DNA of 64,000 bases from Planctomycetaceae bacterium. Its GTDB lineage: Bacteria; Planctomycetota; Planctomycetia; Pirellulales; Pirellulaceae. The DNA is taken from positions 372,001 through 436,000 of the forward strand of contig JACKHN010000004.1 of assembly GCA_020638975.1 (NCBI GenBank). Reading direction: 5' to 3'. The notes under the pieces were generated by a model, which had not been told where the DNA came from, did no database searches, and was given only the letters and a program-made list of their open reading frames with translations. Numbering within the stretch: the stretch's first letter is position 1; every line of letters begins with the position of its first letter. Position numbers and translations under genes: made by a program. Shown here piece by piece: positions 1 to 7,992 of this stretch.

Positions 1-232
1 TCTTACGTCGACGAAGCCGATTCTTCCAGATTTATCGATTGTGGCGTGGAGCGTGGAACGCGCCAAGGTATTGAACCTGGACTCTTGAGCCCAAACATGT
101 TGCTTGCCTTACCGTCGAAGCTACCCTTTGTTAGCGGGCGACAAATGGCGACTGACTGAGTTCATCCCAATTGTCAAGAGAACACATAACTTGCGAACAG
201 GGCGATGCGAGTTCGATCAACGCTTGCGCCGA

Positions 233-739
233 ATGAACGGCGGTGGCTCGGGGTTTACACTCGTTGAACTCGTTATCGTTGTCCTGATTCTCGCGATTCT
301 GTCAGTTGTCGCTGCGGGAAAAATCCGCGAAACATCGTCCGAGGCAAAGATCAATGCGACGCTGACGCAACTCGACGCCTTCGCCGACGCGGTCGAACTC
401 TATCATGCTCAGAACGGCACCTACCCGGCATCGACCAACGCGACAAATGCGACCACGAACCTGGGGCCCTATTTGAATCCGAGTTTTTTCAAGCGGCAGC
501 TGGCAATTGCGTCGGGACAGTTCAGCCAGTCATCAAGGCCGGTGTGGGTTTATAACAAGAGTTCAACCATTGAATATGGCTACTTGGTCCTTCCGTACGT
601 CAACGCAGAAGTGGCGGTCAAAGTCGAGGCAAGCCGAGACGACGGGGTCGGCAACTCCGGAGATATCTGGGTCTTTGATTATCGCCCTTCCGGCTACGAT
701 TTCGGGCATCTTTACCTGTTCGTAGTGCGGAGCTTCTGA
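233..739 (+). CDS. Type IV pilin / type II secretion pseudopilin-like protein
   Basis: A 168-residue protein with a class III prepilin signal: a short polar leader ending in Gly, then FTLVELVIVVLILAIL with Glu at position +5, the usual prepilin-peptidase site and membrane-anchoring helix. It should be cleaved and N-methylated at Phe and assembled into a pilus or pseudopilus. The rest, with a SSEAKINATLTQLDAFADAVELY segment split here as helix alpha1 and a YHAQNGTYPAS turn, resembles GspG-type major pseudopilins. The frame is open further upstream to 104, but that would give an oversized leader, so the ATG at 233 is preferred. No other secretion gene is adjacent. Bases 1-232 hold no gene I can support; one frame is open from the window edge to 162 and could be the tail of an upstream gene. 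Confidence 0.8.
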   Translation: MNGGGSGFTLVELVIVVLILAILSVVAAGKIRETSSEAKINATLTQLDAFADAVELYHAQNGTYPASTNATNATTNLGPYLNPSFFKRQLAIASGQFSQSSRPVWVYNKSSTIEYGYLVLPYVNAEVAVKVEASRDDGVGNSGDIWVFDYRPSGYDFGHLYLFVVRSF

Positions 740-862
740 CATCCGAGCGAAGCGTGGCATCTTTGCATTCTTGGCGAAATACTCAATAATGGCCGCAAAT
801 TAGAAGCCCTGCGATACGTTGCGGCGTTGCCTCGCCTTCCCTTTACAATAGGAATGGACTCC

Positions 863-1765
863 ATGCCTTTGCTCGTTGTTGGTTCAGTTGCTCTCGATTC
901 GGTCCAGACTCCCCAGGCTTCGCGCGACGATGTGCTTGGCGGGTCGGCTGTATTCTTTTCGTATGCAGCCAGCTATTTCACCTCCGTCAAGCTCGTTGGC
1001 GTCGTGGGAGAAGATTGGCCCGCGGAACACACGAAACTGTTGACGGATCGCAGAATCGACGCGGAGGGATTGCAGGTAGTGCCAGGCGCGAAGACCTTTC
1101 GGTGGCGCGGCAAGTACCTGCCGAATATGAACGATCGCGAGACGCTGGAAGTCCATCTCAATGTCTTCGGCGATTTCGATCCGGTGTTGCCCGAAGAGTA
1201 TCGCCGCAGCTCCTTTCTGTTTCTCGCCAATGGTTCACCAAGGGTGCAACTGAAGGTAATGGATCAGGTCGTTGGGGCACGATTGACGGTTGCGGATACG
1301 ATGGACTTGTGGATTCGTGAGGATCACGACGCGTTGATGGAGCTACTCGGACGAGTCGATGGGCTCGTTCTGAACGACAGTGAAGCGAAGCTGCTCACGA
1401 ACGACGAGAATCTTGTCCGAGCCGGTCACAAGGTCCGTGAGATGGGACCGAAGTTCGTCGTCATCAAGAAGGGCGAGCACGGTGCGATGTTCTTTTCGGA
1501 ACACGAGACCTACGTAATGCCCGCGTTTCCGACGGAAGACGTTGTCGACCCGACAGGTGCCGGCGACAGTTTTGCGGGCGGTATGATGGGATATCTCGCC
1601 GAGCAAGGCAACTTCGAGCCGACGACGCTTAAGAAAGCGTTGGCTTATGGCGTCCTCGTCGCGAGCTTTAATGTCGAAGACTTCAGCCTCGACCGAATGA
1701 AGAAGATCGAGCGTGAGGATATCGAATTGCGAATGACACAGTATCAACGCATGTTGAGCTTTTAG
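863..1765 (+). CDS. PfkB-family sugar kinase
   Basis: A 300-residue ribokinase-fold kinase, expected to phosphorylate a sugar or nucleoside with ATP in the cytoplasm; the substrate cannot be read from sequence. Visible features are the N-terminal strand MPLLVVGSVALDSV, the GGSA motif near residue 27 that lines the substrate pocket, and the C-terminal PfkB signature DPTGAGDSFAGG, which carries the anion hole and catalytic Asp. Length is normal for the family. In-frame starts exist at 827 and 854; 863 is chosen because family members begin this way and AGGA lies 9 bases upstream. It stands alone between unrelated genes on the same strand. Confidence 0.9.
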   Translation: MPLLVVGSVALDSVQTPQASRDDVLGGSAVFFSYAASYFTSVKLVGVVGEDWPAEHTKLLTDRRIDAEGLQVVPGAKTFRWRGKYLPNMNDRETLEVHLNVFGDFDPVLPEEYRRSSFLFLANGSPRVQLKVMDQVVGARLTVADTMDLWIREDHDALMELLGRVDGLVLNDSEAKLLTNDENLVRAGHKVREMGPKFVVIKKGEHGAMFFSEHETYVMPAFPTEDVVDPTGAGDSFAGGMMGYLAEQGNFEPTTLKKALAYGVLVASFNVEDFSLDRMKKIEREDIELRMTQYQRMLSF

Positions 1766-1779
1766 TAGTTCGAGAGTCT

Positions 1780-1797
1780 AGAGTCGAGGGACAAGAG
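1780..1797. repeat. 18-bp dispersed repeat (copy 1)
   Basis: AGAGTCGAGGGACAAGAG, lying between the PfkB kinase and thpR genes. The identical 18-mer recurs at 7910-7927 beside topA, where it forms one arm of a hairpin. Short dispersed intergenic repeat; function unknown. Confidence 0.6.
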
Positions 1798-1865
1798 CCA
1801 GAACATTCCGAGAGTCGTTCGGCTCGTGCCTTCATCCTTCAACCTTAATCACCTATTCCTCGACA

Positions 1866-2438
1866 ATGGCGCGCATCCGAACATTTATCGCTGTTGATAC
1901 GTCACCTGCTGTACGCCGGCGCGCCGCGGATCTGCAAAACAAGTTGCGCGAGAGCAATGTCGACGCCAATTGGACCGACCCAGAGAGTATGCATGTCACA
2001 TTGCAATTCCTTGGGGATGTCGACGATCCGCTAATCCCAGAAGTTTGTCAACGAGTTGCCGCAGCGGCTGCACCGTTCGCACCATTTCTTGTTGAGTTCT
2101 CGAAGGCGGGTGCTTTTCCTTCGTTAGATCGGCCTCGTACGGTCTGGATTGGCGTCGATCAGGGAAATCAAGAGCTTGTCGATCTACAACTCGCCATTCA
2201 GGAATCACTTTTCGAAATGCGATTTCCACGCGAGCGACGCACCTACCGGCCTCACCTCACACTCGCCCGTGTCCGAAAGGTCGGTGGGGGACAGAAACGA
2301 CTGGCCGAGCTGATCTCGCACTATCGCGACTTCAAGGCCGAATCGTGTGATGTCCCCGAAGTGTTGATCATAGCTAGCAACCTCGATCGATCGGGCCCCA
2401 CGTACCAAGTCATGGGGCGAGCACCGCTTGAAGGGTGA
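1866..2438 (+). CDS. thpR: RNA 2',3'-cyclic phosphodiesterase (LigT/ThpR family)
   Basis: A 190-residue member of the 2H phosphoesterase superfamily. It carries the two diagnostic HxTx motifs: HVTL at residues 43-46 and HLTL at residues 130-133, whose His and Thr form the bilobal active site that opens 2',3'-cyclic phosphates at RNA ends. Length and motif spacing match ThpR. The start MARIRTFIAVD is typical of the family. Cytoplasmic, monocistronic in appearance. The physiological RNA substrate in bacteria is poorly known. Confidence 0.9.
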   Translation: MARIRTFIAVDTSPAVRRRAADLQNKLRESNVDANWTDPESMHVTLQFLGDVDDPLIPEVCQRVAAAAAPFAPFLVEFSKAGAFPSLDRPRTVWIGVDQGNQELVDLQLAIQESLFEMRFPRERRTYRPHLTLARVRKVGGGQKRLAELISHYRDFKAESCDVPEVLIIASNLDRSGPTYQVMGRAPLEG

Positions 2439-2542
2439 GTGATCTCCCTTGCTGGTGTCTCGAGTGTTTTGCTATAAGCCCCGCACGGAGTCTCGTGGGG
2501 AGAGGCTGCGCATATCAAATTTTCCATTCGGGTCTTTAGCTC

Positions 2543-3451
2543 ATGTTCATCCAACGCCTTAGCTATCTGGTGCTAGCCGCGTCATTCCTGCTGCCTCCAA
2601 TGTCGGCATTCGCCCAGTGGCCGACTGACACGCTGTTAGATCGCCTGCCGCGGACACAAGATTCTGTGGCGGCAAGCTCGCCGCAGTCTGCACCGAATAC
2701 GATCGTCGAGTTGCCCGAGCCGCCCGCCCTCGAAGAGCTGCCTGTGACCGACGAGCTGACGTCGGAAAGCTGGATTTTGCCTAACTATTGGCTCAACTTC
2801 ATCGATTGGGAAGGGAGTCTCGAAGTTGGGATCAACGGAACCTCTGGCAACTCTGAATCGACGAGCTTTATCATCGGCGCAAAGCTAAAGCGGAAGACCG
2901 AACAGTACGACACGACTTTCGATTTCAATTATGTCAACACCACGGCAAACAGCCTTGAGACGCAAAACAACGCGATTCAGAACTACCGGTACGAGAGAAA
3001 GTTCGGCGATTCGCGTTGGACCTTCTTTGCGCGAGAGTATCTGGAGTATGACGAGTTTAAGCCCTTCGACGTAAGAATCGCTCTCAACTCAGGCGTCGGG
3101 TATAAGTTCATCGACACGGAAGCGACGAAGCTCAAGGGACGCTACGGTTTGGGTGTGTCGCACGAAATCGGAGGTCCGAACGACGACTGGGTATTGGAAC
3201 TTGTCTATGGAGCGGACTTTACGCGACAGCTCACCAAGCGGCAAAAGCTAGATCTGACCATCGACTACTTTCCCGAATGGGGCAACTTCAGCAATTACCG
3301 CGTCGTCACACAATTCGGTTGGGAGGTTTTGCTCAGCGAGGAACACAACCTGAACCTAAAGCTTTCGATCAACGACCGATATGACAGTACGCCAGACGGT
3401 GCCAAACCCAACATCATAAACTACGGCTTACTGCTGCTGTGGAAGCTGTAA
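2543..3451 (+). CDS. DUF481-family outer-membrane beta-barrel protein
   Basis: A 302-residue secreted protein. Residues 1-25 form a signal peptide ending SAFA-Q. A short Pro/Glu-rich linker follows, then from about residue 85 a run of alternating hydrophobic strands typical of the DUF481 (YdiY-like) barrel: WEGSLEVGINGTSGNSES, YDTTFDFNYVNTTANS, RYERKFGDSRWTFFAREY, and the closing strand NYGLLLLWKL. Family members are salt-induced or constitutive outer-membrane proteins of unknown function. Presence of an outer-membrane barrel agrees with a diderm planctomycete. No partner gene is evident. Confidence 0.85.
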   Translation: MFIQRLSYLVLAASFLLPPMSAFAQWPTDTLLDRLPRTQDSVAASSPQSAPNTIVELPEPPALEELPVTDELTSESWILPNYWLNFIDWEGSLEVGINGTSGNSESTSFIIGAKLKRKTEQYDTTFDFNYVNTTANSLETQNNAIQNYRYERKFGDSRWTFFAREYLEYDEFKPFDVRIALNSGVGYKFIDTEATKLKGRYGLGVSHEIGGPNDDWVLELVYGADFTRQLTKRQKLDLTIDYFPEWGNFSNYRVVTQFGWEVLLSEEHNLNLKLSINDRYDSTPDGAKPNIINYGLLLLWKL

Positions 3452-3473
3452 TCCCAGTGGCTGGCACTTCGTC

Positions 3474-4538
3474 TCATGGGCGTTGTTCTTTGAGACAGGA
3501 AGCATCCATCGGTACAGCTTTGCCAACTTGCTCGACGGGATGGGTGAACAAGTAGCGCCAAACGTCTTCGTGCAAGTACGTCTTCGTCGCGCGGTCCATC
3601 TTTGCACTCTTGCCGGGGACGACCGAACCATGAGCGCGATTCGCATCGCCACCTACTTCGAAATCGGTGATCAAGCGACGCGTGTTGTCATACGGTGGCG
3701 TGGCCTTGTCAACGTTCACGATGGGGCCGAACTTGTGCATTCCGATCAACTCCCAACTGCGGCAGTAATGGTCGCCTGTCCATCCGCCATCCAGCACATG
3801 CGAGAAGCCGAAGTAACGGTTCTCGGGAGTCGCTGAAGGTAGTGATTGCCAACTCTGGTACTGGTCGCGCGGACCGCAGAACGCGACGACGCGACTCACC
3901 TTCTGATGCTTCGCGAATCGAGCCGCTGTCGTGGAACCGTGTGAGCTTCCCGAAATGATGACATCTTCCCACCGCAAGCCTTTTCCGTCCTCGCTAAGGA
4001 AATGCTCCCAGCCGCCCTGCGGATTTTCTTTGGCGAGCCACCTCACGAATTGAAAGGCTCGTTCCATCATGCCATCCGGTTTGGGAATGTCGACCTCATC
4101 GCTGAAGTCCTCGCCCGTGGCTGCTTCGAGACGGATGTTGCCACGGCAATGTTCACCTACCGGATTCTCGCGGCAACAGATCGAGAACCACTTGTTTGCG
4201 TAGTGAACTTGAATCGCATGCAGTCCGTAGCTATTGACCCGATCGAACAGTTGCTCGTTATGACCCATCAGCCAGATCACCAACTTGCCGAGCGGAGCAA
4301 CTCGCGTGTCGACCGCCGCGTGTTGTACATCGGCAGGTGAACCATTCTTCGCTTGGAGCAAAAAATCGATTTCAGGATGGGCGCGAACACGTTGATCAAT
4401 CTCGCTGGCTCGGGCCGTCAGTTTATAGTGCTGGGGTGCGGGGTCGGATAGCACAAGCGTGCGAGGAGAACTCGTCTGTGCCGAAACTTGCGATACAACG
4501 CAAGCAAACAACAGGACGAACAGGTTGAAAACTCTCAT
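3474..4538 (-). CDS. Secreted alpha/beta-hydrolase-fold protein
   Basis: A 354-residue protein with a signal peptide (residues 1-20, cleavage after SQVSA). The nucleophile elbow GSSHG (Ser199) follows strand EDVIISGS, an alpha/beta-hydrolase arrangement; VIWLMGHN near residues 87-94 could give the oxyanion loop. It resembles the BPSS1187-type family of predicted serine hydrolases found beside sulfatases in planctomycetes; substrate unknown. The frame stays open far upstream, but the ATG at 4538 starts the signal peptide directly. It lies 67 bases downstream of the sulfatase on the same strand, so the two are probably co-transcribed and act together outside the cytoplasm on a sulfated polymer or ester. 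That role is inference. Confidence 0.75.
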   Translation of the reverse strand: MRVFNLFVLLFACVVSQVSAQTSSPRTLVLSDPAPQHYKLTARASEIDQRVRAHPEIDFLLQAKNGSPADVQHAAVDTRVAPLGKLVIWLMGHNEQLFDRVNSYGLHAIQVHYANKWFSICCRENPVGEHCRGNIRLEAATGEDFSDEVDIPKPDGMMERAFQFVRWLAKENPQGGWEHFLSEDGKGLRWEDVIISGSSHGSTTAARFAKHQKVSRVVAFCGPRDQYQSWQSLPSATPENRYFGFSHVLDGGWTGDHYCRSWELIGMHKFGPIVNVDKATPPYDNTRRLITDFEVGGDANRAHGSVVPGKSAKMDRATKTYLHEDVWRYLFTHPVEQVGKAVPMDASCLKEQRP

Positions 4539-4605
4539 CGAATCCCGTTTCGTAGGTGTAGGTGTGGGGGTGGGAATGAATTGACAGACAGGAAACGCTC
4601 GGCGA

Positions 4606-6108
4606 TCACCGGTCGTTTTGATCTTGGAGTGCGGCCAACAGCTTTGCCATTTCGGCGAGCTTGTCAGCATTTGCTCCACCGACGTCATGTAGCTCGCCGC
4701 GATCTCTTGACAGGTCGTACAAAGCACCGGGTTTCTCCACCTTGACGTTGTTCCAAGGTCCAAGTTTGTCTCGAGAAGTGGCGGGCGCGATGTACTTCCA
4801 CTTACCAACGCGCAGCGCCAACGACTTGGCTTCGTGAACAAGGTGCGGACGGCCCACGGAATCTTCGCCCAGCAGCGTGTCGAGTTCGTTCTGACTGTCC
4901 GGCAATGCCTTCTCGGGACGTGAAACACCGACCAGCGACGCGAGGGAAGCGGCAAGATCGACTTGGCCGAACAATGCGTCCGACTCGCTGGCCGCATCGA
5001 CATGCCCCGGCCAACGCACGATGAACGGGACACGAGTTCCGCCCTCAAACACCGAGTACTTGCCACCGCGCAAACCACCCGCCGGATCGTGATCGCCCAG
5101 TTTCTCGTTCGCCATGTCGACGTAACCATCGTCAAGCACGGGGCCGTTGTCTGAACTGAAGATCACGAGCGTATTGTCAGTCAGCTTTAGTCGATCCAGC
5201 GTGTTCAAGACTTCGCCGACGCACCAATCCATCTGCACGATTGCGTCACCACGAAGCCCCATCGTACTCTTGCCGACAAATCGCGAATGCGGCACGCGGG
5301 GTACATGAATGTCGTGTGTCGAGAAGTAAAGAAAAAACGGCTTCTCTTGATGTTGCTCGATGAAGGAAACGGCCTTGTGACTAATCACGTCCGCCATATC
5401 TTCATCAACCCACCGAGCCTTCTCGCCGCCCGTCATAAAGCCAATCCGTGAGATGCCGTTCACGATCGTGGAATTGTGACCGTGCGACCACTTCTGCTTC
5501 AACTGGTCGGGAATGTCGGTACCAAAGGGTCCATCGCCAATTGGTTTTCCATAGCTGGTTTCGATCGGATCGGCGGGGTCGAGATCGACGACGCGGTTTT
5601 GCTCCAAGTAGACGCAAGGCACACGATCGCCTGTTGCCGGAATCAAGAAGTGATAGTCGAAGCCGATCTCATTCGGACCGGGCTTCACCGCTTCGTTCCA
5701 GTTGGCGTTTCCATCTCCGAGTCCCAAATGCCACTTACCGACGACACCGGTTGCGTATCCCGCCTCCTTCAGCAGCGAAGGCAGTGTCGGTACGCCGGGC
5801 TTGATGATCATTCCGGCGTTGCCCGAGAGAACACCCGTCCCCTTCTGTCGGAACGCGTACGATCCGGTGAGCAATGCGAACCGGGACGGCGTGCATGTCG
5901 CTGCCGAGCAGTGGGCGTCGGTGAACCGCAGTCCTTCCTTAGCGATTCGGTCGACGTTCGGAGTCGCGACGCCTTTTGCACCGTAACATCCAACGTCAGC
6001 AAAGCCGACGTCGTCCGTGTAAATCACGACGATATTGGGCTTCTCCGCAGCAATGGCGACGGTTGCACAAACGCTAATCAAAGCAAGGAGCATTCGGCAC
6101 GTGTTCAT
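4606..6108 (-). CDS. Secreted arylsulfatase-type sulfatase
   Basis: A 500-residue type I sulfatase. After a signal peptide (residues 1-21, cleavage near AIAA-EKP) comes PNIVVIYTDDVGFADVGCYG with the metal-binding Asp pair at 32-33, then the CTPSR core (Cys72), the site where a maturase makes formylglycine. Later metal/substrate residues include the WHLG and SSDNGP segments. It hydrolyses sulfate esters, typically of polysaccharides, in the periplasm. Start ATG 6108 is preferred over the in-frame ATG at 6159 because it begins the signal peptide. First gene of a likely two-gene unit with the downstream hydrolase. No maturase gene is present in this window. Confidence 0.93.
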   Translation of the reverse strand: MNTCRMLLALISVCATVAIAAEKPNIVVIYTDDVGFADVGCYGAKGVATPNVDRIAKEGLRFTDAHCSAATCTPSRFALLTGSYAFRQKGTGVLSGNAGMIIKPGVPTLPSLLKEAGYATGVVGKWHLGLGDGNANWNEAVKPGPNEIGFDYHFLIPATGDRVPCVYLEQNRVVDLDPADPIETSYGKPIGDGPFGTDIPDQLKQKWSHGHNSTIVNGISRIGFMTGGEKARWVDEDMADVISHKAVSFIEQHQEKPFFLYFSTHDIHVPRVPHSRFVGKSTMGLRGDAIVQMDWCVGEVLNTLDRLKLTDNTLVIFSSDNGPVLDDGYVDMANEKLGDHDPAGGLRGGKYSVFEGGTRVPFIVRWPGHVDAASESDALFGQVDLAASLASLVGVSRPEKALPDSQNELDTLLGEDSVGRPHLVHEAKSLALRVGKWKYIAPATSRDKLGPWNNVKVEKPGALYDLSRDRGELHDVGGANADKLAEMAKLLAALQDQNDR

Positions 6109-6307
6109 TCGATTCTCTCGGAGGGTATGTTTTCGTCGGGCAAGTTCTACTCCCGTCATAAACTAGTCACTCGTACCAGCAGATGCTACCCAGCAGACGA
6201 CTACAACTGGGATACGGCAGGCCAGATGATGTTCTTCACCGGCAGCAAGAACGAGGTTCGCAAGTCGATGATTCGTTGTGGCGGAACGGCCGTGGAAGTA
6301 GCCGGCA
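6109..6307. other. Gap between sulfatase and insertion sequence
   Basis: About 200 bases between the sulfatase start and the proposed left end of the IS element. Short open frames exist on both strands but none has family support. It should hold the sulfatase promoter; I see no clear consensus. Confidence 0.4.
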
Positions 6308-7776
6308 GCCAATTCTGTTCGGCACGTGGTTTGCCGGAGTCATCCTACCTGTCGCGGGATGCTGTGTCATGTGCTTCGTCGAGTGATGGTTGGCGGCAGG
6401 GTGTGGCGAGCGGTAAGGGAGTGCGCAGCGTGAACCGCCGCGAGGCCCGGGCCAACGCGGTGGCGACTACTTCGGCGGAAGTTGTTGGATGTGGGCCTCC
6501 AACTCGTCCAACTCGGCGAGGCCAAGCAAATAGAAGCAGATCATTTCATACGTCCGCTTCGTCGGCAGCTTACCTGTCATCGCCAAGATCATGATGCAAG
6601 CGATGATCGCCATGTAGATCTGAATCGTCACGCCGTTGGCTTTCGTACTCAGCAGATGGCGACAGCCCAGCAATTGTTTGATAATGCGGAAGTACAGCTC
6701 GATCGTCCAACGCAATTCGTACAGCGCCGCAATGATCTCGGCGGGCACGTCCAGATTGTTGGTCACAATCCGCAAGTAGCCATCGCTGCTCGCGCCGCTG
6801 ACGCCGTTCTTGCTGCGACGACTATCGTGAGGCTTGACCTTGACAATCACCAGTCGCGTGGAGTGATCGGGTGGAGTCGTGCGGCTGTTGGCCGTGCCAA
6901 ACTGTACGATCTGGTCGCTCACGATGCTGGCACTTCGATCCGTGTCGGTCAGTGCGTTTTCGCGGACCACTTCGTACGGTATCGCGTCGCCCAGCCGACA
7001 CACATACTGGCTGTCCGCCGCAGCGATGGCGTTCCACAGCACGTACTTGGCATAGCCACGATCGATGAGATAACAACGTCCCGACTCAACGGTTCTCTCC
7101 AATACGCGTCGCTCGTCCGCTTCGCCTTTGGGATTGGCACCGGTCACGTCGATGCGGCTGGGCGTGCCTTTGAAGACTTCAAATTGAGCATGCAAGCGAT
7201 AGCCGCAGGACGACTTGCCATCGCCTTTGGGCAGCCAAGCCAGCTCAGCGATCTGAGCCAGCAAGCGAAACACCGATCCATCCACGGCGGTGATCTTCTT
7301 GTCAACGCAGGCGAAGTTCTCCGGCGTACGATCAGGCAGCTTGTCACTCAGTTCTTCGGCCAGTCCGGCGAGAGGCGTTGGATCGAAGATCGTGACCGAT
7401 TCGGACAGCGACCCCAGCGAAGCCCGCCCGACGCCGAGTCGCTTCTGCACGTTCTTCAAACCACTGCATTGTTGCAATCCGCGAAACGAATCGATGATGG
7501 GGTTGTAGAGCCACATCAGCACAAGCAAGCAGTACTGATCCATGTGCAAGTCACGGTTGTTGGCCTTGTCCCGTTCCGTGCCGATTCGGTGCAGCGGTTT
7601 AAGCAGCTTCGCCATCGCCTGCAGATCGCGGAGCCCCGAGAGGTCGCTTTCCTGGATGCCTTTGTCGGTGTTATCCTTGGACGCCATGCCCACAATCATG
7701 ACAAACACAACCACGGCTAGCTAGCCCAATTCGTAAGAAAATCCGGCTAGCAAATGTCATGCCGAACAGAATTGGC
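6308..7776 (-). mobile_element. Insertion sequence, IS4 family (about 1.47 kb, ends tentative)
   Basis: A transposase gene is bracketed by a perfect 17-bp inverted repeat, GCCAATTCTGTTCGGCA, at 6308-6324 and in reverse complement at 7760-7776. The similarity continues imperfectly outward (GTGGAAG followed by GCCGG on both sides) and inward (TTTG then CCGGA), so the true ends may be up to about 20 bases further out. No target duplication is clear. Element length and single-gene content fit IS4-family elements. It separates the sulfatase unit from topA. Confidence 0.55.
6467..7687 (-). CDS. IS4-family transposase (DDE)
   Basis: A 406-residue DDE transposase. Catalytic Asp residues are seen in TAVDGSVFRLL and CYLIDRGYAKYV, and the IS4 signature Y-(2)-R-(3)-E-(6)-K is perfect in YELRWTIELYFRIIK, giving the catalytic Glu. 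The chain appears full length with no frameshift, so it may be functional. The ATG at 7687 (MASKDNT) is preferred; an upstream in-frame start at 7714 adds a hydrophobic stretch unlike the family. The gene lies inside the 6308-7776 element. Confidence 0.9.
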   Translation of the reverse strand: MASKDNTDKGIQESDLSGLRDLQAMAKLLKPLHRIGTERDKANNRDLHMDQYCLLVLMWLYNPIIDSFRGLQQCSGLKNVQKRLGVGRASLGSLSESVTIFDPTPLAGLAEELSDKLPDRTPENFACVDKKITAVDGSVFRLLAQIAELAWLPKGDGKSSCGYRLHAQFEVFKGTPSRIDVTGANPKGEADERRVLERTVESGRCYLIDRGYAKYVLWNAIAAADSQYVCRLGDAIPYEVVRENALTDTDRSASIVSDQIVQFGTANSRTTPPDHSTRLVIVKVKPHDSRRSKNGVSGASSDGYLRIVTNNLDVPAEIIAALYELRWTIELYFRIIKQLLGCRHLLSTKANGVTIQIYMAIIACIMILAMTGKLPTKRTYEMICFYLLGLAELDELEAHIQQLPPK

Positions 7777-7902
7777 CGGCAGCTTCCACACGGACTTCCC
7801 CAGAAGATTCATCCAGGCGGAGGTCATGGCCTGCGACGACTCGATCCGCCGCACCAGCCAGCGCGACTTCAAGGCACACAATCCCAGGCGGCAGAAGCAC
7901 AA

Positions 7903-7983
7903 GGGGGCAAGAGTCGAGGGACAAGAGTCGAGAGCCAAGCAAGTCACGAAACATTCAGACGCTTGTCGCTCGACTCTTGCCCC
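7903..7983. repeat. Hairpin-forming dispersed repeat next to topA
   Basis: A 22-base arm at 7903-7924 (contains GGCAAGAGTCGAGGGACAAG) pairs with 7962-7983 with one mismatch. The left arm includes the 18-mer also found at 1780-1797. It sits just past the topA stop codon at 7993, on the side where topA transcription would end, so it might act as a terminator or mRNA-stabilising hairpin, although no T-run follows. Confidence 0.55.
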
Positions 7984-7992
7984 TCTGCTCGC

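Noticed and set aside
5476..6594. Plus-strand open frame opposite the sulfatase and running towards the IS
   Set aside because: Mostly sulfatase antisense; the 6170-6400 part has no recognisable family.
6482..7720. Long plus-strand open frame (412 codons)
   Set aside because: Exact mirror of the IS4 transposase gene; no family motifs, and the minus-strand frame has the full DDE and YREK signature.
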